8,920 nt of DNA from Phenylobacterium aquaticum (lineage in GTDB: Bacteria > Pseudomonadota > Alphaproteobacteria > Caulobacterales > Caulobacteraceae). Positions 1 to 6,380 of the stretch are shown in pieces. Within the stretch, counting starts at the first letter, position 1; each line of letters begins with the position of its first letter. The notes beneath the pieces were generated by a model. The model had not been told where the DNA came from, searched no databases, and saw only the letters and a program-made list of their open reading frames with translations. Made by a program: the position numbers and the translations under genes. The DNA lies in assembly GCF_947378715.1 (NCBI RefSeq), contig NZ_CANCLE010000158.1, positions 1-8,920 of the forward strand, given 5' to 3'.

Positions 1-113
1 GCGGCGCGGATCACCTCGCTGGAGGAGGCGTAGCCGCCGGTGCTGACCGCCGCGCGGACCACGTCGGCAAGCTCACCGGTCAGGGAAATGGAAATCTTCT
101 CGACCTTGGACAT
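1..113 (-). CDS. ParD-like ribbon-helix-helix antitoxin, N-terminal part (runs off left edge)
   Basis: The minus strand reads MSKVEKISISLTGELADVV, continues through a TGGYASSSEVIR segment and then leaves the window. A short beta strand (KISISL) followed by a helix and a G-Y-A-S-x-S-E-V-I-R turn and helix is the signature of the ParD/CopG-type ribbon-helix-helix antitoxins of type II toxin-antitoxin systems. In that family the N-terminal strand dimerises and binds the operator, and the missing C-terminal half binds and neutralises a ParE/RelE-fold toxin. The start is supported by a full AGGAGG five bases upstream. About 37 of the usual 80-90 residues are visible. A parE-like toxin gene would be expected just beyond the left edge, but it cannot be seen. 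The gene lies 26 bases downstream of the mocA-like stop on the same strand. Confidence 0.8.
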   Translation of the reverse strand, partial: MSKVEKISISLTGELADVVRAAVSTGGYASSSEVIRA

Positions 114-118
114 GGCGG

Positions 119-124
119 CCTCCT
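119..124 (-). promoter_or_regulatory. Shine-Dalgarno of the ParD-like gene
   Basis: A perfect AGGAGG on the minus strand ends five bases before the ATG at 113. It fixes the start of the antitoxin and implies strong translation, as expected for an antitoxin that must exceed its toxin. Confidence 0.8.
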
Positions 125-155
125 GAGTGCGAAGAAGTACTACTTTTTCGCACTC
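125..155. promoter_or_regulatory. 31-base palindrome, probable autoregulatory operator of the ParD-like gene
   Basis: The plus-strand arms are GAGTGCGAAGAAGTA (125-139) and TACTTTTTCGCACTC (141-155). They are inverted repeats matching at 14 of 15 positions around a single central base, and the one mismatch still allows a G-U pair. The palindrome lies directly upstream of the antitoxin Shine-Dalgarno and is clearly AT-richer than its surroundings. Ribbon-helix-helix antitoxins bind such dyads at their own promoters, so an operator is the best reading (inference). It contains the last codons and the TAG stop of the mocA-like gene. No T-run follows on either strand, which argues against an intrinsic terminator. 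It could still act as an RNA hairpin in a mocA-parD transcript. Confidence 0.6.
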
Positions 156-757
156 GCGTCGAGATCGCCCCGCTCGTCGACATCGAACAGCACCCCGTCG
201 TCAGGCGCCTCGACGCGCACCAGCCGGTCGCCCAGGTCTTTCAGCACCGCGCGGGCCCCGGCGTCGCCCTTCAGGATCAGGAGTTGCGGGATCAGCGCGC
301 GGCCGATCAGGGCCGGGTGGCCGCGCTCGCCCTGGAACACGGGCGCGGCGGCCAGTGCGCCAGAGCGCACCGCCTGGGCCAGGTCGTCAGCGATCCCGGC
401 TGGAATGCGCGGCATGTCGCCCAGGAACACGAACACCCCAGCCGCGCCCTTCGACAGCGCCGCCGCCGCAGTCCGCAGGGACGCGCCCATGCCCTCGGCA
501 TGATCGGGGGCGTGGACCAGATGGAGGCGATCCGCCTGGCCCGTCCGACCCGCGAAGGCCCGGACAGCCTGGCCGACGGCGACGCCATCGGCCCCCGTCA
601 CCACCACCACCCTGCGCACGGGCGCGGCGAAGGTGGCGGCAAGCGCGCCGTCCAGCAGAACCCCGCCCCTCCAGGGCGCCAGAAGCTTGCCGCCGCCGAA
701 GCGCGAACCGGCGCCGGCCGCCAATAGGATGGCTTCAAAAGCATCGCCCCCTGTCAT
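140..757 (-). CDS. mocA: MocA-like molybdenum cofactor cytidylyltransferase
   Basis: This 205-residue protein has the NTP-transferase fold of the MobA/MocA family, with LAAGAGSRFGGGK near residues 12-24 (nucleotide-binding loop and lysine), GDMP at 113-116 (metal-binding aspartate), GERGHPAL at 143-150 and GDAGARAVL at 164-172. MobA enzymes, which use GTP, usually carry LAGG in the first loop. The LAAG here and the GHP and GDxGAR segments fit MocA, which transfers CMP from CTP to Mo-molybdopterin to give the cytosine dinucleotide cofactor (MCD) of xanthine dehydrogenase-type enzymes. The length is normal for the family. The gene diverges from moaA with only 32 bases between starts, and an XdhC-family gene lies at the other end of the cluster, which fits an MCD role. 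A purine-rich AGAGGA sits about ten bases before the ATG. Substrate choice is inferred from motifs; a related sugar or other nucleotidyltransferase is possible but less likely. Confidence 0.85.
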   Translation of the reverse strand: MTGGDAFEAILLAAGAGSRFGGGKLLAPWRGGVLLDGALAATFAAPVRRVVVVTGADGVAVGQAVRAFAGRTGQADRLHLVHAPDHAEGMGASLRTAAAALSKGAAGVFVFLGDMPRIPAGIADDLAQAVRSGALAAAPVFQGERGHPALIGRALIPQLLILKGDAGARAVLKDLGDRLVRVEAPDDGVLFDVDERGDLDASAKK

Positions 758-780
758 GGACGGCTCATCCTCTCTATGTT
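751..780 (+). promoter_or_regulatory. Candidate promoter for moaA (leaderless transcript possible)
   Basis: CTGTCA (751-756) and TATGTT (775-780), 18 bases apart, each match four of six positions of the bacterial -35 and -10 consensus. Transcription would begin close to the moaA ATG at 790, giving a very short or absent leader. That agrees with the poor ribosome site: AAGG ends only two bases before the ATG. The -35 element overlaps the mocA start codon, so the two divergent genes would compete for this 32-base gap. The match is weak and rests on spacing as much as on sequence. Confidence 0.3.
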
Positions 781-789
781 GCCAAGGTC

Positions 790-1815
790 ATGACGCCCTA
801 CGACGCCCCCTCGCCCCGCGCGCCCGCCCTGATCGACGGATTCGGCCGCACGGTGACCTATCTGCGGGTCTCGGTCACCGACCGATGCGACCTGCGCTGC
901 GTCTATTGCATGGCCGAGCACATGACCTTCCTGCCCAAGGCCGAGGTCCTGACCCTGGAGGAGCTCGACCGCATCGCCTCGGCCTTTGTCGGCCTGGGCG
1001 TGCGCAAGTTGCGCATCACCGGCGGCGAGCCCCTGGTGCGCAAGGGCGTGATGGGGCTGATCGAATCCCTGTCGCGGCACCTGAAGAGCGGCGCGCTCGA
1101 GGAGCTGACCCTCACCACAAACGGAACCCGGCTGGCCGAGTTCGCCCCCGACCTGGCCCGCTGTGGCATCCGGCGGATCAATGTGTCCATGGACACGCTG
1201 AAACCCGATCTGTTCCGCAAGCTGACCCGGGGCGGCGACCTTTCCAAGGTGATCGGCGGCATAGATGCGGCCCTGGCCGCCGGGATCGCGGTCAAGATCA
1301 ACGCCGTGGCGCTCAAGGATGACAACGCCGCCGAGCTCCCCGACCTAATCGCCTGGGCCCACGCCCGGGGCTGCGACATGACCCTGATCGAGGCCATGCC
1401 TTTGGGCGAGATCGAGATCGACCGCACCGACCAGTTCCTGTCGCTGAAGGAGGTCCGCCAGACCCTGGAAAGCTTCTGGACCCTGACCGACAGCGACCAT
1501 GTCACCGGCGGCCCGGCCCGCTATGTCCGGGTCGCCGAGACCGGCGGCCGGCTGGGCTTCATCACCCCGCTGAGCCACAATTTCTGCGAGGCCTGCAACC
1601 GGGTGCGCCTGACCTGCACCGGCACCTTGCACACCTGCCTGGGCCGGGAGGACGCGTCGGACCTGCGCGCCGTGCTGCGGGCCGGCGGGACCGACGCCGA
1701 TCTGGTCGACGCCGTTCGCCTCGCCGTCGACGCCAAGCCCGAAGGCCACGACTTCCAGATCGTACGCGCCTCCGCCCCGGCCGTAGCCCGGCACATGTCG
1801 ACCACGGGCGGCTGA
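790..1815 (+). CDS. moaA: MoaA, GTP 3',8-cyclase (radical SAM, first step of Moco synthesis)
   Basis: The 341-residue protein converts GTP to 3',8-cyclo-7,8-dihydro-GTP using S-adenosylmethionine. The radical SAM cluster motif CxxxCxxC is at C33, C37 and C40 (sequence CDLRCVYC), followed by ITGGEP for SAM binding. The second, C-terminal iron-sulfur site is C266, C269 and C283 (FCEACNRVRLTC onward), with R271 and R273 in the GTP-binding segment. The protein ends in the conserved double glycine (STTGG), which in MoaA enters the active site. I start at ATG 790 because homology begins a few residues later (FGRTVTYLRVSVTDRC). The open frame continues upstream to 127, but there it only mirrors mocA. 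Length is typical. It is the first gene of the moaA-D-E-B-C-moeA operon; moaD starts three bases after its stop. Confidence 0.97.
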   Translation: MTPYDAPSPRAPALIDGFGRTVTYLRVSVTDRCDLRCVYCMAEHMTFLPKAEVLTLEELDRIASAFVGLGVRKLRITGGEPLVRKGVMGLIESLSRHLKSGALEELTLTTNGTRLAEFAPDLARCGIRRINVSMDTLKPDLFRKLTRGGDLSKVIGGIDAALAAGIAVKINAVALKDDNAAELPDLIAWAHARGCDMTLIEAMPLGEIEIDRTDQFLSLKEVRQTLESFWTLTDSDHVTGGPARYVRVAETGGRLGFITPLSHNFCEACNRVRLTCTGTLHTCLGREDASDLRAVLRAGGTDADLVDAVRLAVDAKPEGHDFQIVRASAPAVARHMSTTGG

Positions 1816-1818
1816 GCC

Positions 1819-2058
1819 ATGGCCCGGGTGCTGCTGTTCGGACGCCTCAGCGACATCGCCGGCTGGCAGGAGCGCGACCTGGAGGGGATGAGCCTGTTCG
1901 CCCTGCGCGCCCGGCTCGCCGAGGAGGACGCGGCGCTCGGCCAGGCGCTGAGCGGCCCAGGCGTGCAGATCGCGCTGGACCAGGAGATCGTACGCGGCGA
2001 CGCGGCCGTGACCGCCCGGTCCGAGGTCGCCTTCCTCCCGCCGATGAGCGGCGGATGA
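1819..2058 (+). CDS. moaD: MoaD, small subunit of molybdopterin synthase (sulfur carrier)
   Basis: This 79-residue ubiquitin-fold protein opens with the beta strand ARVLLFGRLSDIAG and ends in the diagnostic PPMSGG. In MoaD the terminal glycine is converted to a thiocarboxylate that donates sulfur to precursor Z (cyclic pyranopterin monophosphate) inside the MoaE subunit. Activation needs a MoeB-type adenylyltransferase and a sulfur donor, neither of which is encoded in this window. The gene starts three bases after the moaA stop, and its last bases overlap moaE in an ATGA junction, so both subunits are translationally coupled. Length and C terminus are normal. Confidence 0.95.
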   Translation: MARVLLFGRLSDIAGWQERDLEGMSLFALRARLAEEDAALGQALSGPGVQIALDQEIVRGDAAVTARSEVAFLPPMSGG

Positions 2059-2504
2059 TCACCCTCACCGACCAGCCCTTCGCGCCGGGCGAGCTGCTGA
2101 CCGCCTTTTCGCTAGGCCGCAGCGAGACCGGCGCCATCGCCACCTTCACCGGCCTGGCCCGCGCAGAAGCCGGGGCGACCCAGGTGCTGGAGCTCCAGGC
2201 CTATCCTGGCTTCACGGAGCGGCAGATCGGCAAGATCGCCGACCAGGCCCGGGAACGGTTCGGCCTGCACGACCTCGCCGTGCTGCACCGGGTCGGAAAG
2301 ATCGCGCCCGGAGAAGCCATTGTCTTCGTGGCGACGGCCGCCAGCCATCGCCGCGCCGCCTTCGAAGCCTGCGATTTCCTGATGGACTACTTGAAGAGCC
2401 GCGCCCCCTTCTGGAAGAAGGAGACCGGCCCCGGCGGCGATCGCTGGATCGAGCCGAAACTCCAGGACCACGCCGACATCGCCCGTTGGGAGACGACCAC
2501 ATGA
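2055..2504 (+). CDS. moaE: MoaE, large catalytic subunit of molybdopterin synthase
   Basis: The 149-residue protein accepts sulfur from MoaD to convert cyclic pyranopterin monophosphate to molybdopterin. The family hallmark is the segment DYLKSRAPFWKKE at residues 111-123. K114 and K121 correspond to E. coli MoaE K119 and K126, the lysines implicated in catalysis and MoaD docking. SHRR at 97-100 supplies the conserved substrate-binding histidine and arginine, and TGLAR at 32-36 is also conserved. Length matches the family. It overlaps moaD and moaB by four bases each (ATGA), which should keep subunit ratios coupled. Confidence 0.95.
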   Translation: MITLTDQPFAPGELLTAFSLGRSETGAIATFTGLARAEAGATQVLELQAYPGFTERQIGKIADQARERFGLHDLAVLHRVGKIAPGEAIVFVATAASHRRAAFEACDFLMDYLKSRAPFWKKETGPGGDRWIEPKLQDHADIARWETTT

Positions 2505-3049
2505 GCACCATCACCTTCGGCGGCTATATCGAGGACAGCCTGAAGATCGTTCCCGTGCGGATCGCCGTGCTGACGGTCTCCGACACCCGCACGGAAGAGA
2601 ACGACACCTCCGGCCACGTCCTGGCTGGCCGCATCACCGATTCCGGCCACCAGATCGCCGGCCGGGCCATCGTCAAGGACGACATCGGCCAGATTCGCGA
2701 GCAGGTGAAGGCCTGGATCGCGTCAGGCGAGGTCGACGCGGTGATCACCACCGGCGGCACTGGCATCACCGGCCGCGACGTGACCGTGGAGGCGCTGGAA
2801 CCGCTGTTCGACAAGAAGATCGACGGCTTCTCGGTGATCTTCCACCTGGTCAGCTACCAGTCGGTGGGACTGTCCACCCTGCAGAGCCGCGCCACCGCCG
2901 GCATCATCGGCGGGGTGTTCGTATTCTGCCTGCCCGGCTCCAATGGCGCGGTGAAGGATGGCTGGGACAAGGTGATCTCCGCCCAGCTCGATAGCCGCCA
3001 CGGCCCCTGCAACATGGTCGAGCTCATGCCCCGGCTGCTGGAAAAATGA
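2501..3049 (+). CDS. moaB: MoaB/MogA-family molybdopterin adenylyltransferase
   Basis: This 182-residue protein is of the MoaB type. It has IAVLTVSDTRTEENDTSGH at residues 21-39, the molybdopterin-binding loop TTGGTGIT at 83-90, LPGSNGAV at 144-151 and the MoaB-like C-terminal segment AQLDSRHGPCN. E. coli MoaB is thought inactive and reads TEGDQAPEA after the loop. This protein instead reads GRDVTVEA, retaining the aspartate (D93) of active MogA enzymes. With no separate mogA in the cluster, it probably adenylylates molybdopterin ahead of MoeA (inference). The ATG at 2501 overlaps the moaE stop in an ATGA junction. An in-frame TTG at 2486 is less likely because all other junctions here have the ATGA form. 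It also overlaps moaC by ATGA. Confidence 0.93.
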   Translation: MSTITFGGYIEDSLKIVPVRIAVLTVSDTRTEENDTSGHVLAGRITDSGHQIAGRAIVKDDIGQIREQVKAWIASGEVDAVITTGGTGITGRDVTVEALEPLFDKKIDGFSVIFHLVSYQSVGLSTLQSRATAGIIGGVFVFCLPGSNGAVKDGWDKVISAQLDSRHGPCNMVELMPRLLEK

Positions 3050-3516
3050 GCGGCCTGACCCACATCGACGAGACCGGCCGCGCCAACATGGTCGACGTCT
3101 CCGGCAAGACCGCCACGGCCCGCGAGGCGGTGGCCGAGGGCTTCGTGCGCATGAACGCCGCGACCCTGGCTCTGGCCCTGTCCGGCGACGCCAAGAAGGG
3201 CGATGTCCGCGCCACCGCCGAGATCGCCGGCATCATGGCGGCCAAGAAGACCTCCGACCTGATCCCGCTCTGCCATCCCCTGGCGCTGAGCAAGGTCGAG
3301 GTCCGGGTCGAGCCCGGCGAGGGCGGCCTTACCGTCACCGCCAAGGTCAGGACCACTGGCCCCACGGGTGTGGAGATGGAGGCCCTGACCGCCGTCTCGG
3401 TCGCCTGCCTGACCGTCTATGACATGCTGAAGGCCGCCGATAAGGGCATGACCCTGGAGGCGATCCGCCTGGTGAAGAAGTCCGGCGGCAAGTCCGGCGA
3501 CTGGGTCCGCGCATGA
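3046..3516 (+). CDS. moaC: MoaC, cyclic pyranopterin monophosphate synthase
   Basis: The 156-residue protein performs the second half of the first pathway step, rearranging MoaA's cyclic GTP product to cyclic pyranopterin monophosphate. Residues known as catalytic in E. coli MoaC are all present: K51 in AKKGDV, H77 in LCHPLAL, E110 and E112 in GVEMEAL, and D126 and K129 in YDMLKAADKGM. The N-terminal THIDETGRANMVDVSGK is a family signature. Length is typical. It overlaps moaB and moeA by four bases each, in the middle of the coupled operon. Confidence 0.96.
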   Translation: MSGLTHIDETGRANMVDVSGKTATAREAVAEGFVRMNAATLALALSGDAKKGDVRATAEIAGIMAAKKTSDLIPLCHPLALSKVEVRVEPGEGGLTVTAKVRTTGPTGVEMEALTAVSVACLTVYDMLKAADKGMTLEAIRLVKKSGGKSGDWVRA

Positions 3517-4703
3517 AACTGATGTCGGTCGACCTGGCCCGCGCGGCCATGCTGGCGGAAATCCAGCCCTTGCCGGCCGAGACCATCGACCTGAAGGACG
3601 CCATCGGCCGGGTCCTGGCCGAGGATGTCACCGCCGTCCGCGACCAGCCGCCCTTCACCGCCTCGGCCATGGACGGCTGGGCCATGCGGGGCGAGGACAC
3701 CCCCGGCGGCCTGAGGATCGTCGGCGAAAGCGCCGCCGGCCACGGCTATGAGGCCGCGCTCCACCCCGGCCAGGCGGTGCGGATCTTCACCGGCGCCGCC
3801 GTGCCGGCCGGCGCCGACACCATCGTCATCCAGGAAGACGCCGTCCGCAACGGCGAGACCGTCACGGTCCCGGCCAGCGCCCCCGGCGCCAATATCCGCC
3901 CGGCCGGCGGCGACTTCCGCGCCGAGCAGGTGCTGCTGACCCGGGGCCTGCGTATCGACCCCTGGCGGCTGTCGCTCGCCGCCTCGGCCGGCCGCGCCAT
4001 GGTGCTGGTCCATGACCGCCCCCGGGTGGCGATCGTCTCCACTGGCGAGGAGATCGTCGAGGCGCCCGCCATACCCGGCCCGTTCCAGATCTATGATTCC
4101 GGCGCCCCGGCGCTCGCGGCCATGGTCAAGGGCTGGGGGGCCGAGGTCAGCAAGCTGAAGCCGGTCCGCGACCAGCTGGACGCGGTGATCGAAGCGCTAC
4201 GGGGCGCGGAGGCCGACCTGGTCGTCACGGTGGGCGGCGCCTCGGTGGGCGACCATGACCTGGTCCGCGCCGCGGCCGAGGCGCTCGGCCTGTCGCTCAA
4301 GGTGGCCAGCGTCAATGTGCGGCCGGGCAAGCCGACCTTCTTCGGGACGCTGCCGGACGGCCGCCGGCTGCTGGGCCTGCCCGGCAATCCGGCCTCGGCC
4401 TTCGTCTGCGCCGAACTGTTCCTGAAACCCCTGATCGCCGCCTATTGTGGAGCCAGCGCCGAGCCCACCCTCGCCAGCGCCCGTCTCGCCCAGCCGCTGG
4501 GCGGCAATGGCCCGCGCGAACATTGGATGCGGGCCAAGCTCAGTTTCCAGGACGGCGGCCTGATCGCCCAACCCTATCGCGACCAGGATTCGTCGCTAAT
4601 CACCGTCTTCGCCGGCGCCGACGCCCTGCTGCGACGCCTGGCCGGCGCCACCCCCGCCGCCGCAGGCGATCTGGTCGAGGTCCTGCTGCTGCCCCGCGCC
4701 TGA
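3513..4703 (+). CDS. moeA: MoeA, molybdopterin molybdotransferase
   Basis: The 396-residue protein inserts molybdate into adenylylated molybdopterin. Visible motifs are FTASAMDGWAMRG (48-60, with D54 matching E. coli D59), GHGYEAALHPGQAVRIFTGAAVP (77-98), NIRPAGGD (127-134, D134 matching E. coli D142), VSTGEEIVEA (175-184), YDSGAPALAAM (194-204), the GGASVGDHD molybdopterin loop (241-249), RPGKPTFFG (270-278) and LPGNPASAF (289-297). The domain order is the usual one: linker and MoeA-N, the MogA-like MoCF domain (about 170-310), then a C-terminal beta domain. Position 179 is Glu where the family usually has Asp (STGDE), a conservative change; the following Glu180 is kept. It is the last clear Moco gene of the operon, joined to moaC by an ATGA overlap. 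Confidence 0.95.
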   Translation: MKLMSVDLARAAMLAEIQPLPAETIDLKDAIGRVLAEDVTAVRDQPPFTASAMDGWAMRGEDTPGGLRIVGESAAGHGYEAALHPGQAVRIFTGAAVPAGADTIVIQEDAVRNGETVTVPASAPGANIRPAGGDFRAEQVLLTRGLRIDPWRLSLAASAGRAMVLVHDRPRVAIVSTGEEIVEAPAIPGPFQIYDSGAPALAAMVKGWGAEVSKLKPVRDQLDAVIEALRGAEADLVVTVGGASVGDHDLVRAAAEALGLSLKVASVNVRPGKPTFFGTLPDGRRLLGLPGNPASAFVCAELFLKPLIAAYCGASAEPTLASARLAQPLGGNGPREHWMRAKLSFQDGGLIAQPYRDQDSSLITVFAGADALLRRLAGATPAAAGDLVEVLLLPRA

Positions 4704-4718
4704 TCTCCCTCATCCTCT

Positions 4719-4723
4719 AGGAG
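4719..4723 (+). promoter_or_regulatory. Shine-Dalgarno of the FMN reductase gene
   Basis: AGGAG ends eight bases before the ATG at 4732. It is the best ribosome site on the plus strand of the Moco cluster. The gene therefore has its own translation start, unlike the coupled moaD-moeA genes upstream. Confidence 0.7.
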
Positions 4724-4731
4724 CCTGGACC

Positions 4732-5295
4732 ATGACCACCCCCCGGACCGTCGCCGTCATCGTCGGCAGCCTGCGCAAGGGCTCCTTCAGCCGGATCACC
4801 GCCAAGGCCCTGGCCGGCATCGCGCCAGCCCACCTGAAGCTGGAGATCGTCGAGATCGGCGACCTGGCGCTCTACAATGAAGACGTCGAGAAAGACGGTC
4901 CGCCCGCCGCCTGGACCGCCTTCCGCGAACAGGTCCGCGCCGCCGACGCCGTGCTGTTCGTCACGCCGGAATACAACCGCTCGGTCCCCGGCGCCCTGAA
5001 GAACGCCATCGATGTCGGCTCGCGCCCCTATGGCAAGAGCGCCTGGGCCGGCAAGCCGGGCGCCGTGGTCAGCGTCTCGCCCGGGGCCATGGGCGCCTTC
5101 GGGGCCAACCACCATCTGCGCCAGTCCCTGGTGTTCCTGGACGTCGCCGCCATGCAGCAGCCGGAGGCCTATGTCGGCCACATCGCCACCCTGTTCGACG
5201 AGGCCGGCCAGATCACCAACGAGGGGACCAAGGGCTTCCTCACCGGCTTCATGGCCAGCTTCGCCACCTGGATCGAGGCGGTGATCGGCCGCTAG
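4732..5295 (+). CDS. NADPH-dependent FMN reductase / quinone reductase (flavodoxin fold)
   Basis: This 187-residue protein has the FMN_red flavodoxin-like fold. GSLRKGSFSR at 12-21 is the FMN phosphate-binding loop, and PEYNRSVPGALKNAIDVGSRP at 79-99 is the second flavin-contacting segment typical of the ChrR/YieF/AzoR-like reductases. Members reduce FMN, quinones, azo dyes or chromate with NAD(P)H, usually as cytosolic dimers or tetramers. Length is normal, and there is no signal peptide or extra domain. It follows moeA by 28 bases in the same direction with no obvious terminator between, so it is probably in the same transcript. A Moco link is not known for this family and is only suggested by position. 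Its TAG stop interlocks with the xdhC-like stop from the other strand. Confidence 0.9.
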   Translation: MTTPRTVAVIVGSLRKGSFSRITAKALAGIAPAHLKLEIVEIGDLALYNEDVEKDGPPAAWTAFREQVRAADAVLFVTPEYNRSVPGALKNAIDVGSRPYGKSAWAGKPGAVVSVSPGAMGAFGANHHLRQSLVFLDVAAMQQPEAYVGHIATLFDEAGQITNEGTKGFLTGFMASFATWIEAVIGR

Positions 5296-6284
5296 CCGGC
5301 GCCGACCTTGTCTCTCTGGGACGCCGGCGCGCGATCGGCGCCCCGGGCGTGGCGCAGGGCCATGATCTCGCCGATCACAGAGACGGCGACCTCCCACGGG
5401 GCCTTGCCGCCGATGTCCAGGCCGATCGGCGCATGGACCCGCAGCAGCACGCTCTCGGCCACACCCTTGGCCCGCAGCGGGGCGAGCCGTTCCGGCAAGC
5501 GGCGCCGCGCGCCCAGCAGGCCCACATAGCCGGCCGCCGAGGGCAGGGCGGCGGCGAGCGCCGCCTGATCCAGCTCAAGACTGTGGGTGGCGATGGCCAC
5601 CGCCGTCCAGGCGTCGGCGCCGACGGCGTCGAGGGCAGACTGCGGTTCGTCGCGGCGATAGCCGACCCCGGCCAGGGGCGGCGGGGCCTCCGGCCCCTTG
5701 GGCCGAACCAGGGTGGTCTCGAAACCGCTCTGGGCGCCCAGGGCCGCGATGGCCAGCGCCGTGGGATCGGAGCCGAACACCACCAGCCGGGGGACCGGGT
5801 CGTGGCGGCGCGCGATGGCCCCGGCCCAGGTCTCCACGGCGCCCGGCGCGGCGCAGCTGCGCTTCACCCCGTCACTGATCCATTCGGTCGGCTGCCGCGC
5901 CGCCTCGGCGGCCAGCAGTTCGATCAAGGCGGGGTCGCCGGCCTCGACCCGCTCCAGGAAGATCTCGATCCGCGCGCCGCACAGGAGCTGGATGTCCGGC
6001 CACGGGCTGCCCGCCCCATAGACCAGGGTCCTGGGAACCCCGTCCTGGAGGCAGGCGCGGGCGTGGCCGGCGATGTCGCCCTCCACGCAGCCGCCTGAAA
6101 AATAACCAGCGACAATCCCGTCGGCGAAAACCATCTGGGTCCCGGGGGGACGCGGTCCGCCGCCCTCGACGGCCGTCAGGGTGGCCAGCACCAGGGGCAG
6201 ATTCCCTTGCTGGGCTTGGCGCAGGGCCGGCCGCACGTCCTCGGCCATGCCGAACAAGGGCCACTCGGGCAGGGTCTCCATCAT
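5292..6284 (-). CDS. xdhC: XdhC/CoxI-family molybdoenzyme maturation chaperone
   Basis: The 330-residue protein has both halves of the XdhC/CoxI family. The N-terminal half carries GGGPRPPGTQMVF (41-53), FSGGCVEGDI (62-71, C66) and LLCGARIEIFLE (100-111, C102). The C-terminal Rossmann-like half carries RLVVFGSDPTALAIAALG (166-183), YVGLLGARRR (253-262) and VHAPIGLDIGGKAPWEVAVSVIGE (283-306). In characterised members the protein binds the molybdenum cofactor, promotes its sulfuration with a cysteine desulfurase and inserts it into xanthine dehydrogenase-type hydroxylases. It works with MocA, here encoded at the other end of the cluster, so MCD maturation is the likely job. The start has a tandem ATG (6284 and 6281) and a weak ribosome site. 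Its target hydroxylase is not in the window. Its 3' end overlaps the FMN reductase gene by four bases. Confidence 0.9.
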   Translation of the reverse strand: MMETLPEWPLFGMAEDVRPALRQAQQGNLPLVLATLTAVEGGGPRPPGTQMVFADGIVAGYFSGGCVEGDIAGHARACLQDGVPRTLVYGAGSPWPDIQLLCGARIEIFLERVEAGDPALIELLAAEAARQPTEWISDGVKRSCAAPGAVETWAGAIARRHDPVPRLVVFGSDPTALAIAALGAQSGFETTLVRPKGPEAPPPLAGVGYRRDEPQSALDAVGADAWTAVAIATHSLELDQAALAAALPSAAGYVGLLGARRRLPERLAPLRAKGVAESVLLRVHAPIGLDIGGKAPWEVAVSVIGEIMALRHARGADRAPASQRDKVGAG

Positions 6285-6380
6285 GAGCTCAGCTTAACCC
6301 CCCAGAAAGGTTCCAGACACCGGTTCTTTAGGCCTTTGAGTCTAGATGGGGGCTCACAGGGTTCGCATCCAGCGTTGTTG
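6285..6380. promoter_or_regulatory. Divergent spacer between xdhC-like and AKR-like genes
   Basis: These 96 bases separate two divergent starts and must hold both promoters unless they lie in the coding regions. The stretch is less GC-rich than the genes, with a TTCTTTAGGCCTTTGAG segment near 6324-6340 and three GGTTC copies (6309, 6322 and 6360). I see no convincing -35/-10 pair in either direction, and no Shine-Dalgarno before the AKR-like ATG. Confidence 0.35.

Noticed and set aside
125..155. Intrinsic terminator for the mocA-like gene
   Set aside because: The hairpin is not followed by a T-run on either strand and sits against the parD ribosome site, so an operator is a better fit.
284..727. 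Plus-strand open frame inside mocA
   Set aside because: Low-complexity shadow of mocA with no recognisable domain or ribosome site.
127..789. Upstream extension of moaA giving a 562-residue protein
   Set aside because: The added part is an Arg/Pro-rich mirror of mocA on the other strand. MoaA homology begins just after ATG 790.
758..789. Moco riboswitch upstream of moaA
   Set aside because: The spacer is only 32 bases, far too short for the known Moco RNA motif, and no large conserved stems are visible.
2486..2500. TTG start for moaB five codons upstream
   Set aside because: ATG 2501 forms the same ATGA overlap seen at the other junctions, and MoaB homology does not need the extra residues.
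5349..6098. Plus-strand 249-residue open frame opposite xdhC
   Set aside because: Gly/Arg/Gln-rich composition typical of antisense frames in GC-rich DNA; xdhC on the other strand has clear family motifs.
6207..6380. N-terminal extension of the AKR-like protein
   Set aside because: It runs into the xdhC coding region in antisense, and the conserved AKR strand begins right after ATG 6381.
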